NCBI GenBank assembly: GCA_032768795.1
Contig: CP136500.1
Span: 362,449-426,448, forward strand
Reading direction: 5' to 3'
Length of the DNA stretch: 64,000 nt
Origin: Tremella fuciformis
Taxonomy: Eukaryota; Basidiomycota; Tremellomycetes; Tremellales; Tremellaceae
How positions within the stretch are numbered: position 1 is the stretch's first letter; every line of letters starts with the position of its first letter. A program made the position numbers and the translations under genes. Under the pieces are notes generated by a model, which was not told where the DNA came from, did not search any database, and was given only the letters and a program-made list of their open reading frames with translations. This document shows positions 19,411 through 30,833 of the stretch, piece by piece.

Positions 19411-20687
19411 AAGTCACAATCCCAGTATCCACTTCTCTCTCAACTGCAAGTACTGTTCTATTCGACATGCGACGCAGCAAATCATCCTTGTTTACAACCA
19501 TGTCCATCTCGGATAAGCCCAAGTACAATGTCGAACAAGAAAAACCACGAGCATACGACGCTGCGGGCGGCGGAACCGGGGCCGGCTATGCAGACTCGGA
19601 CGCATGGCTCTTGGTCGAGGTAACCGATACCACGGCCAGTGTCGAAGGAACGACACGGGCCCAAGGCAACCACAAACCCCGCTCACTGTTGAGAGCCATT
19701 GGCAAAAGTGGCGAGCGCCTGCACCGCGCCGCATCGCAGACATTCCGCTCGACTGCTCCGAACTTGGTGAGCCCCTTGTCTGCTTTGGTCAATCCACAAT
19801 CGCGAGAGAAAGTTGACGGGCAACAGAAGGCGAGCACAGAGGCAAAATCATACAAAGATGATTCAAAGCCACTCGATCAATACCCGTTGTCGGTTGTGCC
19901 CCCACCCTCTCGATCTCAATCCCAAGCCGCTCAAGTGGACGGCCACGGCGACCACGCCTCTCATACCATGCCTACGCCGACGCCAGAACGTGTGCCATTG
20001 GCATTCTGCGGGATACAAATGTTCGATCCCTGGTCGGATGTCCAGGGCTCCGAAAACAGCATTCTCGGCGGTCGCCAGGGCATTATCAACGCGGATGATT
20101 GTTGCGGACTCTGGCCCTCTGCTACGCGGTCCGAGACGCCCAACGAGGAAACGCTGGTCTCTCATGATGGTGGTGGTGGTGATGGTGGTGGTGGTGGTGG
20201 TGTGACCGATAAAAACGACTTGAGCATGGACGGCGCGACATCCGAGTCGTTGTTGGGCGGAGCATCCGACGGGAGCCAAGCCCAAGCCACGATCGACTAC
20301 CTGTGGCAGACGCTGTTGTCGAAGAACCAGGAGATAGAAGAGTTGAAGGAGCAATTGGCCGAGATGGAGCAAAATCAAGTACAGGTACCTATCTCTCTGG
20401 CGATCCGCCACCTTCCCCCTACCTCGGCCGTTTTCTTTCCAACGCCGGCGGCGCCCGACTGTGCTCCTCCTCTGCAAACATGCACGGTCAAGCCAAAAGT
20501 CCGGGATACCAGTCAAGGTCGGAAGCTGATGAGCTTCCAGCCTGCGCCACGATTTGCAGATGACCAAGTCGATGACAATGTGCATGTCCATGTCCAACAC
20601 CACAACCATGAGACGGGAACCATTTTGGTGGACAGCAGTAGGTGTCGCATCGTGCTCTGGGGGCCGCCCACCGAGATCTTTCCCTAG
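19359..20687 (+). CDS. Hypothetical protein, 442-codon ORF, coiled coil
   Basis: A long open frame at the border of the gene island. The first ATG (19359) is the transposon's gag ATG; host starts could instead be ATG 19467 or 19500. The predicted product is hydrophilic with a Gly-rich run (GGGGDGGGGGG), a short coiled coil near the last third (WQTLLSKNQEIEELKEQLAE), and a His-rich segment. No family was recognised. Introns are possible, for example a donor near 20383 in the coiled-coil region. The weak similarity of its coiled-coil segment to that of the minus-strand gene at 23294-24223 (QNE/NQE-x-L pattern) may be chance. Confidence 0.45.
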   Translation: MAPLTLTQLVHGTTTSQKVTIPVSTSLSTASTVLFDMRRSKSSLFTTMSISDKPKYNVEQEKPRAYDAAGGGTGAGYADSDAWLLVEVTDTTASVEGTTRAQGNHKPRSLLRAIGKSGERLHRAASQTFRSTAPNLVSPLSALVNPQSREKVDGQQKASTEAKSYKDDSKPLDQYPLSVVPPPSRSQSQAAQVDGHGDHASHTMPTPTPERVPLAFCGIQMFDPWSDVQGSENSILGGRQGIINADDCCGLWPSATRSETPNEETLVSHDGGGGDGGGGGGVTDKNDLSMDGATSESLLGGASDGSQAQATIDYLWQTLLSKNQEIEELKEQLAEMEQNQVQVPISLAIRHLPPTSAVFFPTPAAPDCAPPLQTCTVKPKVRDTSQGRKLMSFQPAPRFADDQVDDNVHVHVQHHNHETGTILVDSSRCRIVLWGPPTEIFP

Positions 20688-23293
20688 TCTAATCGTCTAT
20701 GATACAGATCTCTCTCCGGCGTCGTCTTTGTCTCTGTAGGGCGTTACACCCGATAAGAGAGCATGCATGCATGTGACCAGCTCTGCAGCTCCACACATAC
20801 GAGGTGGTGTCCAACAGCTCGCTCGCTCGCTCGCTCCTATCTTCCCCAAGAGGCGATCCTCACCCTGGGAGGTGTTGGACGCACCATATCGAGACCGGCA
20901 GGCCGCGGGCGTTACATACCTGGTGATGTCGTCGAGCGCCCCTGGTGATGGGGACCGCGACCGCGACCGCGAGAATGACGATCGCACAGCGCACAGCGCA
21001 GTGCTTGGTCTGTTCCAAGGGGTTAGCGCTGTCGTCAGCTGATGACACGCAACGCAGGAGCAAGGCAATGGGCCTGCCGGCTGTTGAGAGGGGAGGGGCA
21101 CCTTGGACTCGTTCTGTTACGGAGAGGCCTGATCCAGGACTGGACTAGATACGAAGAACTGCTCGCTTGCTCATTTGCTCAACATGTGTTGAGCATGAGC
21201 TGCCGTCACAAACGACGCCCTGGCCTCGCCTTTACAGTAGCCCTCGCCATGAACAAAGAGCTTACCAAGGCTCGCCACGCCGCCGAGCTACAGTAGGTTT
21301 CCTCGAAAACGAGACGGACGGACACAAGTTGGTCAAAGAGCTCGCCAAAGCTCACAACAAGATAAGAGAACCGACTCGCAGAGACGGTGAGATGCGCCAT
21401 ACGATACTTGGGGCTGAACAAGGCTTGGGGACTTGTCCCTTCACCTAGTCTCTCTCGCTCCCTTCCGCCAACAGCTGCTGTTCCTCAATGGCCATGGGCA
21501 TCCCGGGCACGTGCGGGCACTTTGCTGCATCTGCAGCGTTTGGCGAAGGAGAAAGGCAAGATGAATGAGCGATGAGCACGCGTACTGTACGCGTACCGCG
21601 TGCAGAGCTTGAGGGCTGACCATTTTGACTGTGAGAGAGACTTCACCCAATATGGCCGTCCGTTCGGCCACTCCTCCACCCACCCGCGTCGCCCAAAGGG
21701 GACAGCGACACGACTACAGTACATAGCAGTAGCATTAGCAGTCATAGTCAACAACAGCAGACACAGGTGAAGGAGCCATTCGGGTGCAACATGTTGCACA
21801 CGCTCAAGGCGTTGACAGGCCAAACCCTCGACGGCCTTGTGATCTTGCACGGAGCGACTGAGCAAGACTGGCCTAGGACGACAGGAACATGATCATGCTG
21901 CAGACCCATCCCCCTTCACGACGATAGCAAATCTCCCCTCCCCCCTGTCCCCTCTTGTTGAGCGTTTGCTATTGTGCCAAGACCCAGAAGGCTTCTCGGT
22001 CGTCGCAGCCAATCTTCCTGGCGGAGCAGGTGGACGTGTCAAGTGAGGTCGTGACGGAAGTAGCGGCTTGGGAGCGTGCTTGCGCTTGCTTGGTTATATC
22101 CTTGGCCGCTCGAGCTCGACCCAGACGCACCCACCCCGTCTCCTCCTCCTCGGTTCGGTGGCCCTTCCACTACTCGTAGCGCGACTTGGCATGTCAGCGC
22201 CATTTTCAAATACTCTATATCGACAGGGACGCGAGGAAGAGATATCAGGTGTATCGGCATGAGTTGACGTGCAAGATGAAACCTGGCTTACGCGGCCCTT
22301 GCTCTTTGCCTCTGAGCGACTTGCAGCGACAAGTTGCGCGTCGCGCTGCTTGACGGACAGGGGACAGGGGACAAGGGACTGGCTCTTGCCGCTCCTTAAT
22401 TACGACGTGGACTGCGACCACAGGGCTGGCTGACCCAGACTTGGCTCGCGAATACGAGCTAGCTAGATTGAGCATCCGAGAGTTTGCCGGTCCGTCCAAA
22501 CGGCTACTGCAACTGGACCGGGACCGCCCGACGTGGCTGCGATGCGACCGTTTCCCAAGCGGAGTGACTCAAATCGCCTACCGCCAACCTCAATGCAATA
22601 GGATGTGCCGAATGTCCACCGCAGAGCGGAGAACTTGATGTTGCCCACCATGACGCCGAGCACCTCATCTCGGTCGACGGTGTCACGTCGGGTAGGCATG
22701 AGATAGATCCTGGCCAGGATCAGGAATCAGCCTGCGCGGCACTGCGTTTGGACGAGCCGGCAGCGTCGGGAAGTGACTGGCGGATATACAGATTACACCA
22801 GAGTATGACCCACCGGCACGAGCTTGACGGCAGTTGAGCAGCGGACTGTCGGCTGCGGCTTTTTTCGTCTCGATCTTTCTTGTCGTGTAGAGTACGAGAC
22901 GGACGAGGAGAAAGCCAGATCGCTGTAGCCGTAGCATCAGCACATGCACGTCTCGTCTCGTGTGTGTGACAAACCCCGTATGTTCTGTAGGATCAGCCGG
23001 AGGAGCCGTCGACGGAGAACGGGACGGGGCGGGCGTAAAGTGCACCGAGTACCGAGTGACGACTACGTGTCGTGCCGTGCCGTTCAAGGCGTCCGGTACG
23101 GTGGCCCATGGGGGACGCTTGCATTGCATTGCAGGACGGCGGAGCAGATGGTCTTGTCTCGATTCGTGTGAGGCCCGAGTCCAAGAAACAGGGACCGAGG
23201 ATCAGGATCAGAATACCTTGCATACGTAGCATCCCATGGCTAGACACTTCCACGTCCACGGCATGCTCTTCTCGGCGAGGGCCTAGCAGGGCC
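20688..23293. other. Intergenic stretch, no supported gene
   Basis: Only short overlapping frames and no domain. It holds a (GCTC)n microsatellite near 20819-20836. At about 21160-21490 there is a degenerate dispersed repeat ending in CTTCCGCCAACAGCTGCTG, related to 31270-31720. Positions 21700-23290 show nothing else I can name. Confidence 0.5.
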
Positions 23294-24127
23294 CTATACG
23301 GCTTGTACTCGCCTGCGTTTGGCAGTGATTATCTGCGATTGTCAGGGCGGGGCGCGCTACGCTGTGCTAAGCGCCGCGCGGGGAGCGGGGCTCACCTCGG
23401 GGCTGTCGGGGATGACACTTGCAAGTCTGCTCTCGAGCAAGGCCCGCATCTCTCGCTCGGTCTGTAGCTGGCTGAGACTGTGGGTCCAATCCTCATACAT
23501 GTGCTTCAGATCTTGCCTCAAATCGGCTTCCACCTGTTCGAGTCGACGGATCTTTCCCTCCATCTCGCTTTCCCCAACGGGGTGGCCCGGGGAGAGGACA
23601 GTCGACCGGGGATTCGCTGCGTCCGATGGGCTCTGGTCGGCCGTGGTGACAGATGACGAGAGGGTGCTTGGGGATTTGGGCAGAGGTGGGATGCCACTGG
23701 CTACAGTCGTCGTTGACGGTTCTGGTGGTGGTGCGGTCGAGGGGTGATCGGGAACGGATGACGGCGGGACAGCCGTGGTCAAGGCTGTTGCCGCGCCTTT
23801 CCTTTTGGCGTCCCCCAGTCGTGTCTCCATGACCACGAGTTTCTCCAACAGCCTCTCGTTTTGAAAAACCAGATCCGAAATCCTTTTCAGGAGCGCGGAT
23901 GGCTGGTGACTTGGACTCGATCTGTGATGTCCGTGGGAGAGAAGCACGTTGACATCGCCATCGCCATCGCCATCGTCATCGTCATCGTCATCGTCCTGCA
24001 CTCTAAGCAAGAGTTTGATGCTCGAGAGTATGCTGGCTGGAGAATCATCGGATCGGGTCACGAGCCGCGGTCCGGGACTGGTTTCCGTAAAGGGAGTGGC
24101 AAGACGTTGATCGAGCGCACTGCCATG

Positions 24128-24158
<31 letters not shown>

Positions 24159-24223
24159 GTGCTTGGCATAACCATGGTAACGGGTCGAGGGAGAAAAAAA
24201 CAAGCAAGCAAGGAATAAGGCAA
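23294..24223 (-). CDS. Hypothetical coiled-coil protein, 2 exons
   Basis: The minus-strand frame from 24223 runs to a donor GTGAGC. An intron at 23333-23395 (63 nt, CCTGAC branch, GCAG acceptor) joins a 39-nt last exon ending KRRRVQAV-stop, a nuclear-localisation-like tail. Without splicing the frame ends at 23357. The product is about 290 aa, with a Ser-rich N terminus, an Asp-rich run coded by GATGAC repeats (plus strand CATCGCCATCGTCATC, about 23956-23997), and two coiled-coil segments (LKRISDLVFQNERLLEKLV, and MEGKIRRLEQVEADLRQDLK). The start may be 24223 or the internal Met at about 24175. The family is not recognised. Confidence 0.5.
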
Positions 24224-25129
24224 AGGAGAAGTTGGTTCAGCTTCCGAGTGGACACATTACCACATGGTAGTCACATGGTTACCACGTGTTTCATCTCTGG
24301 CTGTAGGCCCGCACGATCGATAGATAGGCCCGCACGATAGATAGGCTCGCGTCATCAGCGTAGCTCTTACGGGGCGAATTTCTGCGGGTGTCCCTGGAAC
24401 GAAAACGGTAAATGGGGGAATTAAATAAGAAAATTCCGGCCATTCTGATTTCATCAGCACAATCCTAATATGCATTGTGTCCTTGCCAAATTGCCTTTCA
24501 TCAGAGAATAAAGATCTATGCATGAGGCTGATGCATGGAATGATCTCTGTAGCAGAACCAATCGCCTACATAGCTACTGCCATACCCTGCCCTATCATTG
24601 CACCAAAATGGTTACAATAGCGCAAGTCTGACAAGACTGCAATAGGCTTGCCAGGTGGCAGCTGTGACATAGCCCCTGTGACCAGCTTGGCATGCCTATG
24701 ATCATCTGATCAGCCTAGCATGCCCAACAAGCACTTGCGCATCTCTTGATGAAGTGCTTTAGCTTGCAACTAATCAATGTTCTACAGTACATCCGGCTTT
24801 GCCGGATGCTTGACCCGTAAGGGCTGCGATGGCTGCGCCGCTAGGCGCAAGGGGGGGTCTTGGGGGGGTGTCCCACCCCCCCATGTCTAACGGAACCAAA
24901 GAACAAGGAATTGCATTAGGTTTTCCAAATTGCCTGAGAACCAATAACTTGAATACCTGATTAGAAATTCAGAGCTAAAAAAGAATTGAAATAACGAGCT
25001 ACGCCCTATCGCGCACTTTCCTGCACGATCTACCTAGTTGACATTGGTCAACAATCTCTTGTGTTACTTTACATTGCACATCGAGCACTGGACACTGGAC
25101 ACTGGACACTGGGAGACTCGCGTCGTGGC
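24224..25129. other. Intergenic, AT-richer, with a hairpin cluster
   Basis: No gene seen. Short repeats of CCCGCACGATAGATAGG occur near 24308-24345. A cluster of four strong hairpins at 24791-24883 is described separately. Confidence 0.5.
24791..24883. repeat. Cluster of four hairpins
   Basis: Four consecutive inverted repeats within 93 bp: ATCCGGC-TTT-GCCGGAT (24791-24807), CCC-GTAA-GGG (24814-24823), GCGCC-GCTA-GGCGC (24835-24848), and TGGGGGGG-tgtccca... -CCCCCCCA (24861-24883). Such dense short hairpins resemble fungal mitochondrial GC clusters or small hairpin elements. Origin is uncertain. Confidence 0.6.
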
Positions 25130-27800
25130 ATGTTGGTCTCGTCCGCACCTTCAACCGATCCCGATGCTCCCGATGATTACGATTCCCTTCCCGGCGCTGC
25201 GGACATGGTCATGGACATGGACATGGACTGGCCATCACTGGGCCCTTCCGTTGTGGCCGGCCTCAGAAAGCGGATCGCGCCGTACGCTTCGCTCGTATCC
25301 TCGCCGGGCATGGTCAAGATTGCCACGCGATACGCTCAAAGGTACTACTTGGAGATGTTGGCCGCCGTGGAAGTCTCTTCCAATCCTACCTCAGGCCCGC
25401 TGGGTCCCCGCCAGTCCCCGTCGCACATGCTCGACACGAGTCATCCAATCGAGATTATATGGACTTGGATGACCGGTCGCAGATACTTGGCGGAACAATG
25501 TCCTGACAAAGACAATGGCAATGCCAATGGGGGCTTCGGTCCCACATCCACAGCCCTTTCCTCTTCGCGTCCGGCTGCGTCGGCAGAACCATCATCGTCC
25601 GACTGGGTCTGTATCCCGTTGGGATTGGTCATGGTCCAGGCAAAACGAGGCGGCCTGGACAAGATTCTGCGGCAGAGGCCAGACTTGTTCCAGGCTACTC
25701 GAGAGGTACAGCGAGCCGTGTGGTATGTAAACGCCGGCCCAGGCTTGTCCCTGCCACACCACTCGTTTCACCCGCTCACAGTCCCGGAACTCGTCTTTCC
25801 CCTGCCAGATACGACCACGCGGGATGCGGCGCCCGATGGGACTGGGACCGGGACCGGGACCGGGACCGGGACCGGAACCGGACTGGCGTCGCTCGACTTG
25901 CCTTTTGCCACGGCGGGATCGTTCCCGCAATTGCCTTGTGCCTCTGGCAGATCTCCAAGCCATCCGCCGCAGGACGACATAACGACGCTCGCCGCATCTA
26001 GCATTACCACTGCCTCGAATACAAACCTCAAGCGCAAGACGGCTGCTCGAACCGGGGCGTTGGCCGAAGAGAAGAGGCGGGAAATATGTCGAGAATCAGG
26101 ATCAGGATCAGGTGCAGGTGCGAAGCTGGGTCATGTTGCTGGAATGAAATGCCATAAAAACACATCGCTGACGGCTTCCTTTAGGTCGATTCAAGCGGGT
26201 CCAACCTGAGGTCTTTCTAGATCCCCTCTTCCTCGTGCATCACTTTCTCAAGGACCGCAGCTCGCGCTCGCCAATGGCCGACATGACGTGGCCGGAACCT
26301 CCAGAACCCCTCGTCGTACCGGCCCCTTGCAGGTCGGCGGGATCGACCGCCTCGTGCTCCTCAAAGCAACGCACACTCCACAATTACCTGGCCATGGGCG
26401 GAAGATGGCCCGAGGACACCGACATCCTGCTGGAATCCAAACGTCTGCGCGGACGCGCACCGGATGGGACCAGATCGCTCCGCAACGGCAGCAAGCACAG
26501 TGTGCATGATGGTGACATGCCTGGCAGACAGGTCCAGATCCAGGCCCAGGCCATATTCGAGACACTTGGCAAACGCCCCGGCGTGGCTTCTTTACCGTTG
26601 CACCACATCCACGAGATGCGGTCTGCCCTTGAGATACCAGAATTCGTCCGCTCAATCAGCTGGGAACACCGGTTCGGCAAACGTCAACGCCAATGTCAAC
26701 GTCGCCAGGTAGCCTGGCTCCACACCGTAGGTCCTAACGTTGGTCGCTGTCCGGTCTTGGCTGACTCTGTCAGCAATCGGACGAGGGTGCTGCCACGGGC
26801 TGGCATGTGGATCACGCTGGAGCCTCGGTCTACATGTGGATCATGCAGGGGGAGCAGGTACGTCACACTGGCCGACCCGACCGGCAAAGCTAAAGCTGAT
26901 GCGAAAAACAGCGTTTCCGGTTCGTCCGCCCAACCATTCCCAACATCGACAGCTGCCAACGCGGTGCTGCAGTCCCCAAGGACGGGGACGGGACAGGCGT
27001 CGGCATGTTGGATCGTGCAGCAACACCCGATCTTCACGCGGATACTGGGTCGAGCCAATTGGGCGACGATGAGATGGCGGTGGTCGATTTAGGAAGAGGT
27101 GACATGCTGCATGTCTCTTTTTTGTTATGGGCGAGAGAATCGAGGCGCAGGCTGACCGCCAGCGTCCTCCCAGGCGGATGGCCCTACAACGTCGAGACGG
27201 TCACTCCGACGTGCATGCTGTCGTGCCATTTTTTTCACGATTATAATATCCCCATGCGTGAGTCGGATGTGGATCGGGTTGAGGCCAACGAGAGTCAAAC
27301 AGAGTCGAGTCGAATCAAATCAAGCGTGTGCTGACGACACTCCAGAGATTCACTGCTGGGAAATCCAAAACAGGTCGGGGTCTACACTTCTTGATTTCAT
27401 ACCGTCAGTCCTCTGCGGTCCAGTCTTGGGGCTCAAGCTCATGTCATAGGCTCTGCTGGCGCGCCATGTTGGATCTAGCCAAGAGACTAGAAAGTCTAGA
27501 GGACGCCGGGGTATGTGTTTTGTCCAGGCTCGTCTTGCCGTCCCGTCTTGCCAAGCGTGCAACAAGTCGCTGGCTGACGAGCATAATTCGCAGGTCACCC
27601 CCGTGTCTCTTCATCTGCCTCGGCTGGAAGACCTGCTCGTATTGTCGACCTTTATTCAGGACCATGCCTGCTCATTGTCGACGGATCCGGCCATCGGCAT
27701 CACAGACGAGGCGCAAATCGTGTCACAATGTCACGCCTTCAGTCAAACCGTCTTGGACCAGATCGAAAAGGAAAAGCGCGCCCTTGCCCCAGTGTCTTAG
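25130..27800 (+). CDS. JmjC-domain protein (KDM2/JHDM1-like fold), 8 exons
   Basis: Exons 25130-26117, 26185-26708, 26774-26857, 26912-27098, 27174-27257, 27346-27403, 27450-27510 and 27594-27800 give 2193 nt with continuous phase, so 730 aa. The 75-nt fourth intron is a multiple of three and could be retained. The JmjC core runs from about residue 480: EIPEFVRSISWEHRF, then TGWHVDHAGASVYMWIMQGEQ (split here at exon borders; His515 and Asp517 are the HxD iron ligands and Thr512 a 2-oxoglutarate contact), then FVRPTIPN, then GGWPYNVET, then CHFFHDYNIPMQIHCWEI. The pattern is that of KDM2/KDM7-type histone-lysine demethylases. The third ligand, His in GWIHAV, is Tyr599 here, as in human PHF2 and fission-yeast Epe1. 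The Lys of the 'GxK' 2-oxoglutarate motif is Gln532. Altered or lost catalysis is likely. A GGGACC repeat codes a Gly-Thr run (about 25840-25880). Confidence 0.85.
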
Positions 27801-27935
27801 ATGTACATGTATACCAGTACTCTAGTTTGGACGGTGCCACATTGAAAAGTCCCGCGGCGTTATCGAGCGTCTGGATTCCCACGTGGATCTGCTTCCGCGA
27901 CCTCGGGATCCTCCTAATTCACGATGAGTTGTTTT

Positions 27936-27989
27936 CCAATCATCATATCATCATCTCATCATATCATCATATCATCATATCATCATATC
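27936..27989 (+). repeat. (ATCATC/ATATC)n microsatellite before the next gene
   Basis: Repeats of CATCATATCATCAT immediately upstream of the ATG at 27990. They could lie in the 5' UTR, or encode Ile/Ser/His if the in-frame ATG at 27924 is used. Confidence 0.75.
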
Positions 27990-30833
27990 ATGCTCCAGAG
28001 GGTCAAGAGGGTTCGTGTCCATCATCCAGTCGGCGATTCTCGCGCCACCGTCCCTAGTGACAATGAGAATGAAAACGAGAACAACCGTCGCCGCTCTGGG
28101 TTCAGCGTCGCCGACGAGGGCATTGGCATTGGTCGAGCCCTAACCACGTACGCACAGATCGAGAGCGGGAGCGAGAGCGAGAGCCAGAGCGACAGAGACA
28201 GAGACAGAGACAGAGACAGGGAAAGGGAAAGGGAAAGGGAAACAGGGAGCCGAGAAGGAGACTACAAGAGGGGGCAGAAGAGAAAGAGGAACATGTCAAG
28301 ACCGCGCAGTGTCGCCTCGAGAGGCCGCGGGCCTCTGTCCACGACGGGCCAGACTGACAACTTTGCATTGCTGCTCAAGGTGGCGACGGCGAACGGCGGG
28401 TGAGTGCCAGTATCAGTACCGCGCGACCGCCCGTTGTTGGTCCAGGTCAGCTGACAATGGCACAGACGCGACTCGGACGGACCGATCTACTTTACGCATA
28501 TTCCCCTCATTCAGCCTATGCTCCTCACCCGAGCCAGGGAGGCAGATCTCCATTTGTACGGGGGCATTGCCGACATCGACCCCACCGTCCTCCTCAACGC
28601 CTACAACGCCAGCTCGGTCTTTGTGATTTACCCTTCACCGCACGACCTGCCCCGACCCGACAGGCTCAGCCAGCGATTTGCCATGCGTTGGATCAGGGGG
28701 GATCATCCCTGGTGGACGGACAACCATTTCGACCGCGCAACAGTCACCATGAGGTCGTCGACGTGGTTTCAAGCTTGCGTTCTCGACCCGGGCGAGAGGC
28801 TTCCCGGAGTCCGGCAACAAGGAGACTCGGCGTCGGCGTCGGCCAGGCTGGAAACCGCCAGGAGGGCGATCGAGGTCGAAGAACTGTATAGCGGCAAAGA
28901 CGGTTTTGTGATCAAATGGGCAAACAGGTTCGACTGGGAAGGATCCTCGGCCGACGCGGCCCCGGCCCCCGGAGGCTTGGGCTTGGGCGTGGAACAAGAC
29001 AAAGGGTCAGGCGTAACGGGAGGCCGGAGCGCGAGAACCGGAACATTGAACGCTTTCAAAGAATGGATGTCCGAGCTGTCGACGAGCTTGACTTTGCCGG
29101 TCAGTCAGATTGTTCAGGTTTCCCTGCATCCCCGTCCCCGAGCTTGAATCCGAATCCGCGATATCTGTCTTGACTCGCGGGTACTGTGTACTGTGAGGGC
29201 GGTTGGCTTACATGCTCAGATCGAACGAATTTGGGCGTGTTCAGTACATGGATCCATCAGAGCGATCAAAGGCCGTCCCCACCCCCTCGACCCCCATATT
29301 CCAGGCCTACATTTCCGACGACAAGGTCCGCACCATCGTAAGACCGGTACTGCCGCGAGCAACAAGGACAAGAGGCGTCGATCGGAAACACCTCCTGGGC
29401 CTTGTACCGTGACCGTGACAAGTGATGCCAGACGGAGATCGGCGTCCGGTCCAGGATCAGGATCAGAATCACAATCACGCCCCGAGCCCGAAAGGAAGCA
29501 AGGTCTTTCGGCCTCATCGTCGGCTTCATCAGCCAGCTCGCCGGCATCGTCGCTTCCGCCGCGTTCATCACAAGTGGACCTTGGATGCCGCCGCCTTGAT
29601 CATTCCCGCCCGACTCTCGCCTCCCGACCGCGATCGAACCTGGAGACTTGTCAACCGTCCGACTCGGACACGCTCGGGGTCCAAGTCGAGCTTGAGCCGA
29701 GCGCCTCGTCCAACTCAGACCTGGTCTGTCACGCGAGTGCGAAACACGACAAGAGATCGCGAGCTGCCATCTCCGAAGAACGGATGCGGGATGATCAGCT
29801 CTCAGGATCACCCGGGCCCTCTACCGTCTCGATGACACTCCCGCATGTTGACGAGCCAGTCACGGTGCAAGACGTCACACAGAGCGAGACGGCCCAAAGC
29901 CTTGCCACAGAGACTGACGATTCATCCTCGTCGCCCCCAAGCATCGCCATCTCGCCCTCGTGTTTGACCGCGCCCGTGTCCACGAAAGCGACTGCGACTG
30001 CGACTGTCGACGGTACCGAGTGCTGCATTATCGAAGCTCCGAGCGCCACTTTTGAGACTTGGTCGATGCACTGGCGTAGAGGCCTGATGAGTGTCTTGCG
30101 CAAAGTCATCGAGGATCATGAGCGACTGAGAGATTCGGGACCGGAATATGGCGACAAGGGACCCAATGTGAGTCGTTTTTTGCCTGCGTTCCGTTCAAAA
30201 GGACCTGATGGCCCCAGCCCCAGCCCGAGCCTGAGCACGAATGCCGGCGTTTGCGAGTGATTCTCGGTTTCGCATCGCCCAGCTTTGCGCTGGTCCACCT
30301 GCGGTCGGTTTCGCTCCACGATACCGAGCATCAGGCCCACGCTCCCACCCCCACCCCTCGCACGGGTCAGTGGCAGCTTGACGGGATCGACATGTACCTC
30401 ACAACCCGACACACGCTTGATCCCTCAGTGAGAGGGGTGAGTCGTCCGCTTCCTTCCTCTTTCCTCCCGTACCCACCACCCGAGCATATACATCCATCCA
30501 CACCGGTACCGCTCCGACCGTTCCGTGCATTGCCCTCGCTAACCTGACGTTTCCCTCAGTCATTGATTGCACTCGAGCTTGTCATGATCCCGCATGAAAA
30601 GCTGGCCAAGTCGTCCTGCACAAAGACGGTAAGCTCCTCGTCTTGTTCCACCACCGCCACCACCGCCACCGCCCACTCTCCTCTCCATTCCCAGAGCTGC
30701 AGGCCGACCAGGCGTCCCCCGGTCACAGTCACAATGTCATGTCATCGAGCGCGCTGACGTGTGGCCAAAGGTCGGATCCGATGAGTACATCCATCGCATC
30801 AAGCAAGCCATCCGGGAGAATCGGCCGGCTTGA
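27990..30833 (+). CDS. Multi-exon gene, function not recognised
   Basis: Exon 1 27990-28399 (or from ATG 27924) encodes a basic Arg/Asp/Glu-repeat segment (DRDRDRDRERERE). Exon 2 is 28466-29099, a compact folded-looking domain (YFTHIPLIQPMLL...GGIADIDPTVLLNAY...VFVIYPSPHDL). The borders of exon 3 (ending 29337) are uncertain. Exon 4 (about 29373-30167) is Ser-rich and disordered. Exons 30236-30436, 30560-30628 and 30771-30833 keep phase exactly and encode RVILGFASPSFALVHLRSVS, SLIALELVMIPHEKL and a tail ending RENRPA-stop. Introns have GTRAGT/GTCAGT donors and CTGAC branches. No family assignment. Same strand as the JmjC gene, 190 bp downstream. Confidence 0.6.

Noticed and set aside
20142..20205. 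Gly-rich run as a possible sign of a structured or secreted domain
   Set aside because: It is simply a GGT microsatellite. No signal peptide or domain supports secretion.
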